From Streptomyces roseofulvus (GTDB taxonomy: Bacteria > Actinomycetota > Actinomycetes > Streptomycetales > Streptomycetaceae), in contig NZ_BAAAWE010000001.1 of assembly GCF_039534915.1 (NCBI RefSeq), forward strand, positions 3,100,001 to 3,164,000: a stretch of 64,000 bases of DNA, read 5' to 3'. A program made the translations under genes and the position numbers. Positions 9,386-16,314 of the stretch are shown here, piece after piece (within the stretch, counting starts at the first letter, position 1; each line of letters begins with the position of its first letter). The notes under the pieces were generated by a model. It was not told the origin of the DNA, made no database searches, and worked only from the letters and a program-made list of their open reading frames with translations.

Positions 9386-10489
9386 TCAGTCCCGCTCGGG
9401 CAACCCGTAGGCGTCCGCGATCAGTTCGTAGCTCCGCAGGCGCGCCGCCCCGCCGTGCACGTTGGCCGTCAGCATCAGCTCGTCCGCGCCGGTCCGCTTC
9501 CGCAGCTCGTCCAGGCCCGTCCGGACCGCGTCCGGGGTGCCGTACACGACGTTCGCCAGCCAGCCGTCGACGAACTCCCGCTCCGCCGGGGCGAAACCGT
9601 ACGCCTCCGCCTCCTCCGGCGTCGGGATGAGCCCCGGGCGGCCGGTGCGCAGCCGCAGCATCGACAGCGCGCCGGTGAGGACCTGGCGGCGCGCCTCCCG
9701 CTCGTCGTCGGCGGCGAGGGCGGCGACGCCGATGAGGGCGTAGGGCTCGTCCAGCACCTCGGAGGGGCGGAAGGACTCCCGGTAGAGGTCGAGCGCGGGG
9801 AGGGTGTTGCGGGCCGAGAAGTGGTGGGCGAAGGCGAAGGGCAGGCCGAGGAGTCCGGCGAGCCGGGCGCTGAAGCCGGAGGAGCCGAGCAGCCAGACCG
9901 GCGGCCGACCCTTCGGGCCCTGCACCGGTCCGGGCACGGCGTGGATCCGGGAGTAAGGGTGCGCGTCCGGGAAGTCGTCGTCCAGGAACCGGGTCAGCTC
10001 CGAGAGCTGCTCCGGGAAATCGTCGGCGCCCTCGTTCAGCGTGTCGGTGCGGCGCAGGGCGGCGGCGGTGGCGCCGTCGGTGCCGGGGGCGCGGCCGAGG
10101 CCGAGGTCGATCCGGCCCGGGGCGAGCGCCTCCAGGGTGCCGAACTGCTCGGCGATCACCAGCGGGGCGTGGTTGGGGAGCATCACGCCGCCGGAGCCGA
10201 GCCGGATGCGGCGGGTGTGTGCGGCGAGGTGGGCGAGGATCACGGCCGGGGAGGAGGACGCGACCCCGGGCATCGAGTGGTGCTCGGCCACCCAGTGCCG
10301 GTGGTAGCCGCGCCGCTCGGCGAGCCGGCTCAGCTCGACGCTGGTGGCGAGCGACCGGCTCGCGGTGGAGCCGCTGCCGACCGTCACCAGGTCGAGCACG
10401 GAGAGCGGTACGGGGGCGCTGCCCAGGGCCTCTCCGCGTATGGCGTCGTCCGCCGTGGCCGCTTCTTCCTGGGTGCCGGTCTCGCTCAC
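9386..10489 (-). CDS. LLM-class flavin-dependent oxidoreductase
   Basis: A 367-residue luciferase-like monooxygenase family protein. GTG 10489 has GGAGGAAGGA eight bases upstream; an earlier ATG at 10522 lacks this. It starts the TIM-barrel fold with PLSVLDLVTVGSG, then the family's HWVAEHHSMPGVASSSP near residue 75, the GSGGVMLPNHAPLVIAEQFG and LGLGRAPGTDG stretches, and WLLGSSGFSARLAG, all typical of the YwbA/MsnO8-like group. It is expected to use reduced flavin to oxidise an unknown small molecule. It stands alone between the chitinase and a divergent IclR gene. Confidence 0.88.
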   Translation of the reverse strand: MSETGTQEEAATADDAIRGEALGSAPVPLSVLDLVTVGSGSTASRSLATSVELSRLAERRGYHRHWVAEHHSMPGVASSSPAVILAHLAAHTRRIRLGSGGVMLPNHAPLVIAEQFGTLEALAPGRIDLGLGRAPGTDGATAAALRRTDTLNEGADDFPEQLSELTRFLDDDFPDAHPYSRIHAVPGPVQGPKGRPPVWLLGSSGFSARLAGLLGLPFAFAHHFSARNTLPALDLYRESFRPSEVLDEPYALIGVAALAADDEREARRQVLTGALSMLRLRTGRPGLIPTPEEAEAYGFAPAEREFVDGWLANVVYGTPDAVRTGLDELRKRTGADELMLTANVHGGAARLRSYELIADAYGLPERD

Positions 10490-10865
10490 CGTCCGGTCCT
10501 TCCTCCGCGCGGGTACGTCCATCGGATCGCCAACAGGGGTGCGCGGCGCCTTATTCCGGGGCGTTCGGGGCGATCCGGGTGACCGGGGTCACATTCCGGC
10601 CACGCGGAGCGGCGGGTTCCGGGCCCGGTTCTCCGCAGAAAATCCTCGCTTCCGGACGGGCCGAACACCCGCGCGAACACGACCCCGCACCCTTCTGACC
10701 TCAGACTCTTACGGCCAGCCATGCCCCTGTCATATGCCAGGGTGGAGCGCCGCAGTACAGGGCGGGGATCCTCCGCATGAATCTCGCCAACAGCCGCCCC
10801 GCAAAGGGCCCTTGGCGGCTATCGTGGTACGGAAGCTTGCGGTCACAACCTGGTAGGGGGAAACC
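10490..10865. other. intergenic region between LLM oxidoreductase and IclR gene
   Basis: A 376-base divergent gap without a convincing gene. It should hold the promoters of both neighbours. A GGCTATCGTGG segment about 45 bases before the IclR start could be a -10 region. No strong palindrome was found. Confidence 0.4.
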
Positions 10866-11624
10866 GTGGCGCTGAAGCCCGAGCCCACCGCGCCGTTCCA
10901 CTCGGTGCAGTACGCCCTGCGCGTCCTCGAGACGGTGTCGCGCCACGGCGGCGGGGTGTCGGACGCGCAGATCGCACGGGAGGCCGGACTGCCCGTCGCC
11001 CATCTGTCGTCGCTGCTCCTGATGCTCCGCCGCGAGGGGTACGTCGAACAGGTCTCCGACGGCGCGTACGTCATCGGCGACTCGCTCGTCCTCCTGGGCT
11101 CCGGCTCGACCCGCCGGGAAGCCCTGGAGGCCAAGCTCCAGGAGACCCTCACCGAGCTGCGCGACTCCGTCGGCGCCGCCGTCTACATCAGCCGGTACAT
11201 CGACGGCGAGGTACGGATCACCCAGTTCGCCGACGGCCCGCGCACGCCCAAGGTGCACGAGTGGGTCGACTTCCGCTCCGCGGCGCACGCCAGCGCCGTC
11301 GGCAAGTGCCTGCTCACCCAGCTCGACCTCAACGGACGGCGCGACCACCTCTCCCGGCACAAGATCGCCCGGCTCACCTCCCGGACGATCACCAACGAGA
11401 AGGTGCTCTTCTCCAAGCTGGACAGCCAGCCGCCCACCGTCCCGGTCCTCGACCTCCAGGAGTACGCGGTCGGCACGGTCTGCGCCGCGGTCCCGCTCAC
11501 GGCCGGCTCCGCCGTGGGCTGCCTGGCGCTCTCCCTCCCGATCGAGCACGCGCACCGGCTGCGCTCGGCCGCCGACACGCTGAACCGGCGGGCGGCCCCG
11601 GTGGTGCTGTCGCTGGCGATCTGA
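10866..11624 (+). CDS. IclR-family transcriptional regulator
   Basis: A 252-residue DNA-binding regulator. GTG 10866 follows the SD GGTAGGGGGAAACC. An N-terminal winged helix-turn-helix spans about residues 15-75 (HGGGVSDAQIAREAG, then HLSSLLLMLRREGYVEQV), followed by the IclR effector domain (residues 85-250) with the ASAVGKCLL and EYAVGTVCAAVPL stretches of the ligand pocket. It is not in an operon; a tRNA-Lys gene follows after 75 bases. The LLM gene upstream is divergent and could be a target, but no operator is evident. Confidence 0.88.
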   Translation: MALKPEPTAPFHSVQYALRVLETVSRHGGGVSDAQIAREAGLPVAHLSSLLLMLRREGYVEQVSDGAYVIGDSLVLLGSGSTRREALEAKLQETLTELRDSVGAAVYISRYIDGEVRITQFADGPRTPKVHEWVDFRSAAHASAVGKCLLTQLDLNGRRDHLSRHKIARLTSRTITNEKVLFSKLDSQPPTVPVLDLQEYAVGTVCAAVPLTAGSAVGCLALSLPIEHAHRLRSAADTLNRRAAPVVLSLAI

Positions 11625-11677
11625 GCGACGGGAAGAGACGTCCCGGCGGGGTGGTCACGAGCACCCCCCGGGACCAG

Positions 11678-11699
11678 GTAGTATTTTCTCTGTCAGCAG
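11678..11699 (+). promoter_or_regulatory. promoter of tRNA-Lys copy 2
   Basis: TAGTATTTT lies 14-22 bases before the mature tRNA and looks like a good -10 box, followed by the shared TCTGTCAGCAG leader also seen before copy 3. Confidence 0.55.
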
Positions 11700-11773
11700 G
11701 CGCCGCTAGCTCAGTTGGTTAGAGCAGCTGACTCTTAATCAGCGGGTCCGGGGTTCGAGTCCCTGGCGGCGCA
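11700..11773 (+). tRNA. tRNA-Lys (anticodon CTT), copy 2
   Basis: Identical over all 74 bases to copies 1 and 3. Anticodon CTT sits in loop CTCTTAA. CCA is not encoded. It has its own promoter and terminator. Confidence 0.97.
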
Positions 11774-11780
11774 CCGACAG

Positions 11781-11814
11781 GAAGAGGCTCCTCGCGAAAG
11801 CGAGGGGCCTCTTC
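11781..11814. terminator. terminator after tRNA-Lys copy 2 (bidirectional)
   Basis: GAAGAGGCTCCTCGC pairs with GCGAGGGGCCTCTTC around a GAAA-type loop, with one mismatch. It also lies downstream of the convergent response regulator gene. Confidence 0.8.
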
Positions 11815-11835
11815 TGCGTGCCCGGGTGGTCTCCG

Positions 11836-12489
11836 TCATGCCTGGAGATAGGCGAGGACAGCGAGGACCCGGCGGTGGGTGTCCTCGGCCGGCGGCAGGT
11901 CGAGCTTGGCCAGGATGTTGCCGATGTGCTTGCCGACGGCGGCCTCCGTGACGACGAGCCGCCGGGCCACCTCCCCGTTCGAGTGCCCCTCCGCGACCAG
12001 CGCCAGGACCTCCCGCTCGCGCGGGGTCAGCGCGGCCAGCGGGTCCCGGCGGCGGCGCAGCAGCTGCCGTACGACCTCCGGGTCGACGACCGTGCCGCCG
12101 GCGGCGACCCGGTCCAGGGCGTCCACGAACTCCTCCACCTGCCCCACCCGGTCCTTCAGCAGATAGCCGACGCCGCTGCCGTCGCCCGAGTCGAGCAGGT
12201 CGGAGGCGTAGTCCCGCTGCACGTACTGGCTGAGGACGAGGACCGGCAGCCCGGGGCGCTCCGCGCGCAGGGCGACCGCGGCCCGCAGCCCCTCGTCCCG
12301 GAAGCCCGGCGGCATCCGCACGTCGGTGAGGACCACGTCCGGGTCGTGGGCGGCGACCGCCGCGCGCAGCGCCTCCGCGTCGCCGACCGCGGCCACCACC
12401 TCGTGGCCGAAACGGGACAGCAGCCCGATCAGTCCCTCCCGGAGGAGGACGCCGTCCTCGGCGAGGACGACTCGGAGCGAACGCGGCAC
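11836..12489 (-). CDS. NarL/LuxR-family response regulator
   Basis: A 217-residue transcriptional regulator. The receiver domain (residues 3-125) has acidic pocket AEDG, phosphorylation site D56 in VVLTDVRMPP and the YLLKD lysine; the C-terminal LuxR helix-turn-helix (residues 150-212) has LTPREREVLALVAEGHSNGEVARRL. GTG 12489 is chosen from GGAG six bases upstream. The start lies inside the 3' end of the sensor kinase gene (61-base overlap), so the pair is translationally coupled and almost certainly a cognate two-component system. Target genes are unknown. Confidence 0.93.
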   Translation of the reverse strand: MPRSLRVVLAEDGVLLREGLIGLLSRFGHEVVAAVGDAEALRAAVAAHDPDVVLTDVRMPPGFRDEGLRAAVALRAERPGLPVLVLSQYVQRDYASDLLDSGDGSGVGYLLKDRVGQVEEFVDALDRVAAGGTVVDPEVVRQLLRRRRDPLAALTPREREVLALVAEGHSNGEVARRLVVTEAAVGKHIGNILAKLDLPPAEDTHRRVLAVLAYLQA

Positions 12490-13724
12490 GGGATCTCCAC
12501 TCGTAGGACCGTCGGACCGCCCGGCGGGCTGGTGATCGTCAGTGTGCCATCGAGGACGGCGAGCCGGTCGGCGAGTCCGGTGAGCCCCGAGCCCCCGGCC
12601 GGGTCGGCGCCGCCGCGCCCGTCGTCCTCCACGGTGAGGACGAGGACCCGGCCGTCGTGCCGGCCGGTGAGGCGGGCGCGGGTGGCGCCGCTGTGCCGGT
12701 CGACGTTGGCGAGCGCCTCGCGGCCGGTGAAGTACGCGGCGCTCTCCACGGCGGCCGGCAGCCGGGGCAGCCCGTCGAGGTCGGCGTCGACGGGGACGGC
12801 GGTGCGGTCGGCGGCGTCGGCGAGGGCCGGACCGAGGCCGTAGTCGGCGAGGACCTGCGGATGGATGCCGTGGATCAGCTCCCGCAGCTCGGCGAGGACC
12901 TGCCCGGCCTCCTCCTGTGCCTGCGCCAGCCGCGCGGCCAGCGGGCCGGCCGGCGGGGCGTCGAGCCGGGCCAGGCCCAGGGTCATGGTCAGCGCGACCA
13001 GCCGGTGCTGGGCGCCGTCGTGGAGGTCCCGCTCGATGCGGCGGCGCTCCGCCTCGAAGGCGTCGACCAGCCGGGCCCGGGAGGCGATGACCTCGCCGAG
13101 CCCGTCCCGCTCCCCCGGCGTGAGCAGCGCCCGGGCGAGCGCGCCGCGCCCGGCCGCGTACAGGCCGAGGGGGTAGCAGAGGGCGACGAGGGCGAGCGCG
13201 CCGACGGCGGCGCCGGCGAAGGCCCCGGGGTACGAGGTGACGAGCACGCTCTTCAGGAGCTTGGTCTCCTGCCCGTCGGCGGCGAGCAGCAGCGGCGCGG
13301 CGAGCAGGGCGCCGGGCGCGGCGACGGTGACGGCGAGCACGAGGGCGTCGAGGAGCCAGAGGACGGTGGCGAAGAGCAGCGCGTACCCGAGCTCCCGCCA
13401 GGTCGCCCGCTCCCCCGCCCGCGTCCGCACCCAGGCGCCGAGGCCCGGCGCGGCGGGCAGCCGGTGCGGGTCGGCGGCCGGCGTCCGGTCCACGAGCCGC
13501 AGCCGCAGCCGCTCGGCCCCGCCGAGCGCGACCCCGCCGGACAGCAGCAGCGGGATCCCGACGAGGAGCAGCGAGGCGAGCAGCAAAACGAGCAGGACCA
13601 CGCAGGCGAGGGCGCCGCCGAGGACCCCGCTCACCAGATACGCGGCCGACCGCCACGGCCACGCGCCGAACGGGTACTGCCGGGGGCGGCGGACGAGCGC
13701 CTGCCGGACGTCACGGGCTTCCAT
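12429..13724 (-). CDS. NarL-type sensor histidine kinase, membrane bound
   Basis: A 431-residue kinase. The N-terminal half has about four hydrophobic spans in two pairs (from residue 30, and around 115-190), with little periplasmic sequence, so it probably senses a membrane-associated signal. The HisKA_3 dimerisation domain has the phospho-acceptor H235 in RRIERDLHDGAQHRLVAL. The HATPase domain has TGREALANVDRHSG (N box), VEDDGRGG and GGSGLTGLADR (G boxes). ATG 13724. The gene overlaps its response regulator by 61 bases. The membrane part resembles the DUF1707/sensor-domain kinases frequent in actinomycetes. Confidence 0.92.
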   Translation of the reverse strand: MEARDVRQALVRRPRQYPFGAWPWRSAAYLVSGVLGGALACVVLLVLLLASLLLVGIPLLLSGGVALGGAERLRLRLVDRTPAADPHRLPAAPGLGAWVRTRAGERATWRELGYALLFATVLWLLDALVLAVTVAAPGALLAAPLLLAADGQETKLLKSVLVTSYPGAFAGAAVGALALVALCYPLGLYAAGRGALARALLTPGERDGLGEVIASRARLVDAFEAERRRIERDLHDGAQHRLVALTMTLGLARLDAPPAGPLAARLAQAQEEAGQVLAELRELIHGIHPQVLADYGLGPALADAADRTAVPVDADLDGLPRLPAAVESAAYFTGREALANVDRHSGATRARLTGRHDGRVLVLTVEDDGRGGADPAGGSGLTGLADRLAVLDGTLTITSPPGGPTVLRVEIPCRVRSESSSPRTASSSGRD

Positions 13725-13810
13725 GACCGCCCACCGTAGGCGGCGGCGCCGAGGCGCGACGAGGGGGCGGGTGGGTGTGCCGGGGGTGGGGCTGGGCCTA
13801 CCACGGCGGG

Positions 13811-15496
13811 CTACCGCGGGGTGCGGCCGTGGCGGGCGTACTGGGCCTGGAGGGCGGTGAGCGCGGCGGTGGTGAGGGGTTCGTAGGGGGAGGTGGGGGT
13901 GGGGCGCCACCAGACGGGGTCGTCGCAGAGGAAGGAGGCTCGGCGGAGGGCCACGCGGTGGATCTTGTTGGTGGCGGTCAGGGGGAGGGCGGGGGTGACG
14001 CGGACGAAGCGCGGCGGCATCTTCGTGCCGAGGTCGGGCTGGGCCGCCAGGAAGGCCGCGAAGGCCTCCGGGTCGAAGGTCGCGCCGGGCCGCAGGGCGA
14101 GCGCGGCCATGACCTGGTCGCCCGCCACCGGGTCGGGGACCGCGTAGACGGCGACGCCCGCCGCCCGGTCCCAGCGGGACAGGATCGCCTCGATCACGGC
14201 GGCGGCCAGGTTCTCGCTGTCGACCCGCAGCCGGTCGTCGGTGCGGCCGGCGAAGTAGAGGAAGCCGGCCTCGTCGCGGTGGAAGAGGTCGCCGGTCCAG
14301 TACCAGCCGCCCCGGCGGCGGGCCGCCTCGGCGTCCGGGTTGCGCCAGTAGCCCTCGAAGGTGCCGGTGCCGCCGCGGTTGACGAGTTCGCCGATGGCCT
14401 CGTCGGCGTTGAGGAGGAGGCCGCTGGGCGAGAAGCGGGACGGCGGGCACTCACGGAGGGTCTCGGGGTCGACGACGGCGAGGTCGTCGCCGGGCGCCGC
14501 GCGCCCGATCGCGCCCGGCGGCGTGTCGGCCGTGCGCTGGACCGACGCGCCGCCCTCGGAGGAGCCGTACCCCTCGACGAGCGGCACGCCGAAGCGTTCG
14601 CGGAAGCGGGCCGCGTCGACGGCGCCCGCCTCGGTGCCGAAGCCGAGGCGGAGCCGGTGGTCGCGGTCGTGGGGGCCGGGCGGGGTGGCGAGGAGGTACT
14701 GGACGGCCCGGCCGACGTAGGTGAAGTAGGTGGCGTCGAAGCGGCGTACGTCCGGCAGGAAGCGGGAGGCGGAGAAGCGGGCGCGGAGGGCGATCCCGGC
14801 GCCCGCGGCGAGGGCCGGGGCCCAGTCGGCGATGACCGCGTTGCCGTGGAACATCGGCATACAGATGTAGTGGGTGTCGTCGGGGCCGACGGAGAACGCG
14901 CGGGCCAGTGCGGCACCCGCCGACGCGACCGCGCCCTGGCTGCGCAGCGCGGCCTTGGGCGCGCCGGTGGAGCCGGAGGTGAAGGTGAGGAGGTAGCGGG
15001 TGGCGGGGGTCACCGGGCCGAGGGCGGCGTCGCCGGGGCGGGCGTCCGCGTAGGGCGCGAGGAGGTCCTCGTACGCCTCGGTGTCGGTGACCAGGAGCCG
15101 GACCCCGGGCAGCGGCAGGCCGTCGAGGAGCGGCAGGTGGGCGCGCTGGGTGACGAGGACCCGGCAGGCGGTGTGGGTGATGTCGCGGGCGAGTTCGGCG
15201 CCGCGCCGGGTGGGGTTGATCCCGGCGACGGCGGCCCCCGCGAGGGCCGCCGCGCCGAGCCAGAGCGGGTACTCCGGCGTGTTGTCGAGCAGCAGGCCGA
15301 GGTGCGGCTCGCCCCCCGGCCGGGGTGGCATCAGGTCCACGAGCAGGGCGGCCCGGGCGGCGGCGCCCGCGGCGGCCCGGTGGTGGCTGAGGGTGTGGTG
15401 CTCGTCCCTCAGCCCCGTCCGGTGGTCGCCCCAGCGGCGCCGTATCAGCTCCGCGAAGGTGTCCGCGCCTGCCCGTGGTGTGGCTGTGGCCGTCAT
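13811..15496 (-). CDS. AMP-binding enzyme (acyl-CoA synthetase-like)
   Basis: A 561-residue member of the ANL superfamily that activates a carboxylic acid with ATP and usually transfers it to CoA. The P-loop-like motif TFTSGSTGAPKAALRS is near residue 175, the aromatic and GYGSSEGG adenylate-binding region near 315, and GWYWTGDLFHRDEAGFLYFAGRTDDRLRVDSENL near 410 covers the hinge Asp and Arg. The C-terminal NKIHRVALRR provides the catalytic Lys. Length matches FadD/FadD17-like fatty-acyl-CoA synthetases. ATG 15496 has only a weak SD. It stands alone, so substrate cannot be deduced. Confidence 0.88.
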   Translation of the reverse strand: MTATATPRAGADTFAELIRRRWGDHRTGLRDEHHTLSHHRAAAGAAARAALLVDLMPPRPGGEPHLGLLLDNTPEYPLWLGAAALAGAAVAGINPTRRGAELARDITHTACRVLVTQRAHLPLLDGLPLPGVRLLVTDTEAYEDLLAPYADARPGDAALGPVTPATRYLLTFTSGSTGAPKAALRSQGAVASAGAALARAFSVGPDDTHYICMPMFHGNAVIADWAPALAAGAGIALRARFSASRFLPDVRRFDATYFTYVGRAVQYLLATPPGPHDRDHRLRLGFGTEAGAVDAARFRERFGVPLVEGYGSSEGGASVQRTADTPPGAIGRAAPGDDLAVVDPETLRECPPSRFSPSGLLLNADEAIGELVNRGGTGTFEGYWRNPDAEAARRRGGWYWTGDLFHRDEAGFLYFAGRTDDRLRVDSENLAAAVIEAILSRWDRAAGVAVYAVPDPVAGDQVMAALALRPGATFDPEAFAAFLAAQPDLGTKMPPRFVRVTPALPLTATNKIHRVALRRASFLCDDPVWWRPTPTSPYEPLTTAALTALQAQYARHGRTPR

Positions 15497-15521
15497 GGCC
15501 CGGACTGTAACTGACGGTGCG

Positions 15522-16112
15522 TCAGAACTGAACGTCCGAGCAGGCGTAGAAGGCGTTCGCGGTGTCCGCGATCGTCCACACCGCCAGGATCAGATGACGG
15601 CCCGTCTTGCCCGCCGGGAGGGTCCCGGAGTGCGAGAGCGTCGACGGCGGCTGCTGGCTGTTGTACGGGACGGTGAGGAACGGCTGCGGGTCGAGCTGGG
15701 CCCGGGTGAGCTTGGCGGCCGGGTTCCAGCCGTTCCGGGTGATGTAGTACCGGAAGTCCGTGGTGCGGTGGCGGGCCGTGAACTGCCAGCGGAAGGTGTA
15801 GCTCTGACCGGCCGTGACCCTCGTCGTCGGCCAGGTGCCGCCGCGCGGGTCGTCCAGCTGCGCGAAGCGGGAGTTCCCGCCGGCGCAGAGGGTGCCGTCG
15901 GCGGGGCCGCCGGCCGGGAAGCCCTTGGGCCCCTCGACCGACTGCGGCTCCCACTGGATGTCGCCGCAGTTGGTCACCGTGCCGTTGGCGCAGAGCTTCT
16001 GTCGGCTGATGGGCGAGTCGGTGTAGCCGTGGCTGTTCGCGGTGCTGGTGGCGAAGAGGGAGGCGGCCGTGACGCCGAGCGCCACGGCGGCCAGCCCTGT
16101 CTTTTTGCGCAT
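15522..16112 (-). CDS. secreted chitin-active LPMO (AA10 chitin-binding protein)
   Basis: A copper-dependent lytic polysaccharide monooxygenase that cuts crystalline chitin by oxidation and helps chitinases. ATG 16112 with GGAGCGAACAGC gives a 27-residue signal peptide; cleavage after TANS exposes H28 as the N-terminal residue, which with a later His forms the copper brace. The sequence HGYTDSPISRQKLC, the GGNSRFAQLDDPR segment and the Cys pairs are typical of Streptomyces CHB-type proteins; length (about 169 mature residues, no extra module) also fits. A perfect palindromic DasR-type site lies about 80 bases upstream, tying it to the chitinase and GlcNAc genes in this window. Confidence 0.92.
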   Translation of the reverse strand: MRKKTGLAAVALGVTAASLFATSTANSHGYTDSPISRQKLCANGTVTNCGDIQWEPQSVEGPKGFPAGGPADGTLCAGGNSRFAQLDDPRGGTWPTTRVTAGQSYTFRWQFTARHRTTDFRYYITRNGWNPAAKLTRAQLDPQPFLTVPYNSQQPPSTLSHSGTLPAGKTGRHLILAVWTIADTANAFYACSDVQF

Positions 16113-16189
16113 GCTGTTCGCTCCAGGGAGAACGTGGGGGAGTTCCGTGGGGCCCATGGGTCGTGCTGCGCGCGTGCGGCGGGAACCGC

Positions 16190-16207
16190 TCTAGGTCTAG
16201 ACCAAGT
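16190..16207. promoter_or_regulatory. DasR-type operator (dre) upstream of the chitin LPMO
   Basis: The core GGTCTAGACC (16194-16203) is a perfect palindrome inside TAGGTCTAGACCAAGT and agrees closely with the DasR consensus ACTGGTCTAGACCACT. It is 80-95 bases before the LPMO start codon. Confidence 0.8.
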
Positions 16208-16245
16208 ACCACGGTAGGGACCGGAGTTGAACATGTCCATACCAA

Positions 16246-16284
16246 CGGCGAGGGCGGCCGGGGAGACCCCGACCGCCCTCGCCG
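16246..16284. terminator. terminator of the SPFH-protein gene
   Basis: CGGCGAGGGCGG pairs with CCGCCCTCGCCG, with a smaller GGGG/CCCC hairpin inside. It is 30 bases beyond the stop of the minus-strand SPFH gene. Confidence 0.75.
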
Positions 16285-16314
16285 CACCGGAAGGAGCCGG
16301 AGGCCCTCCCTGCC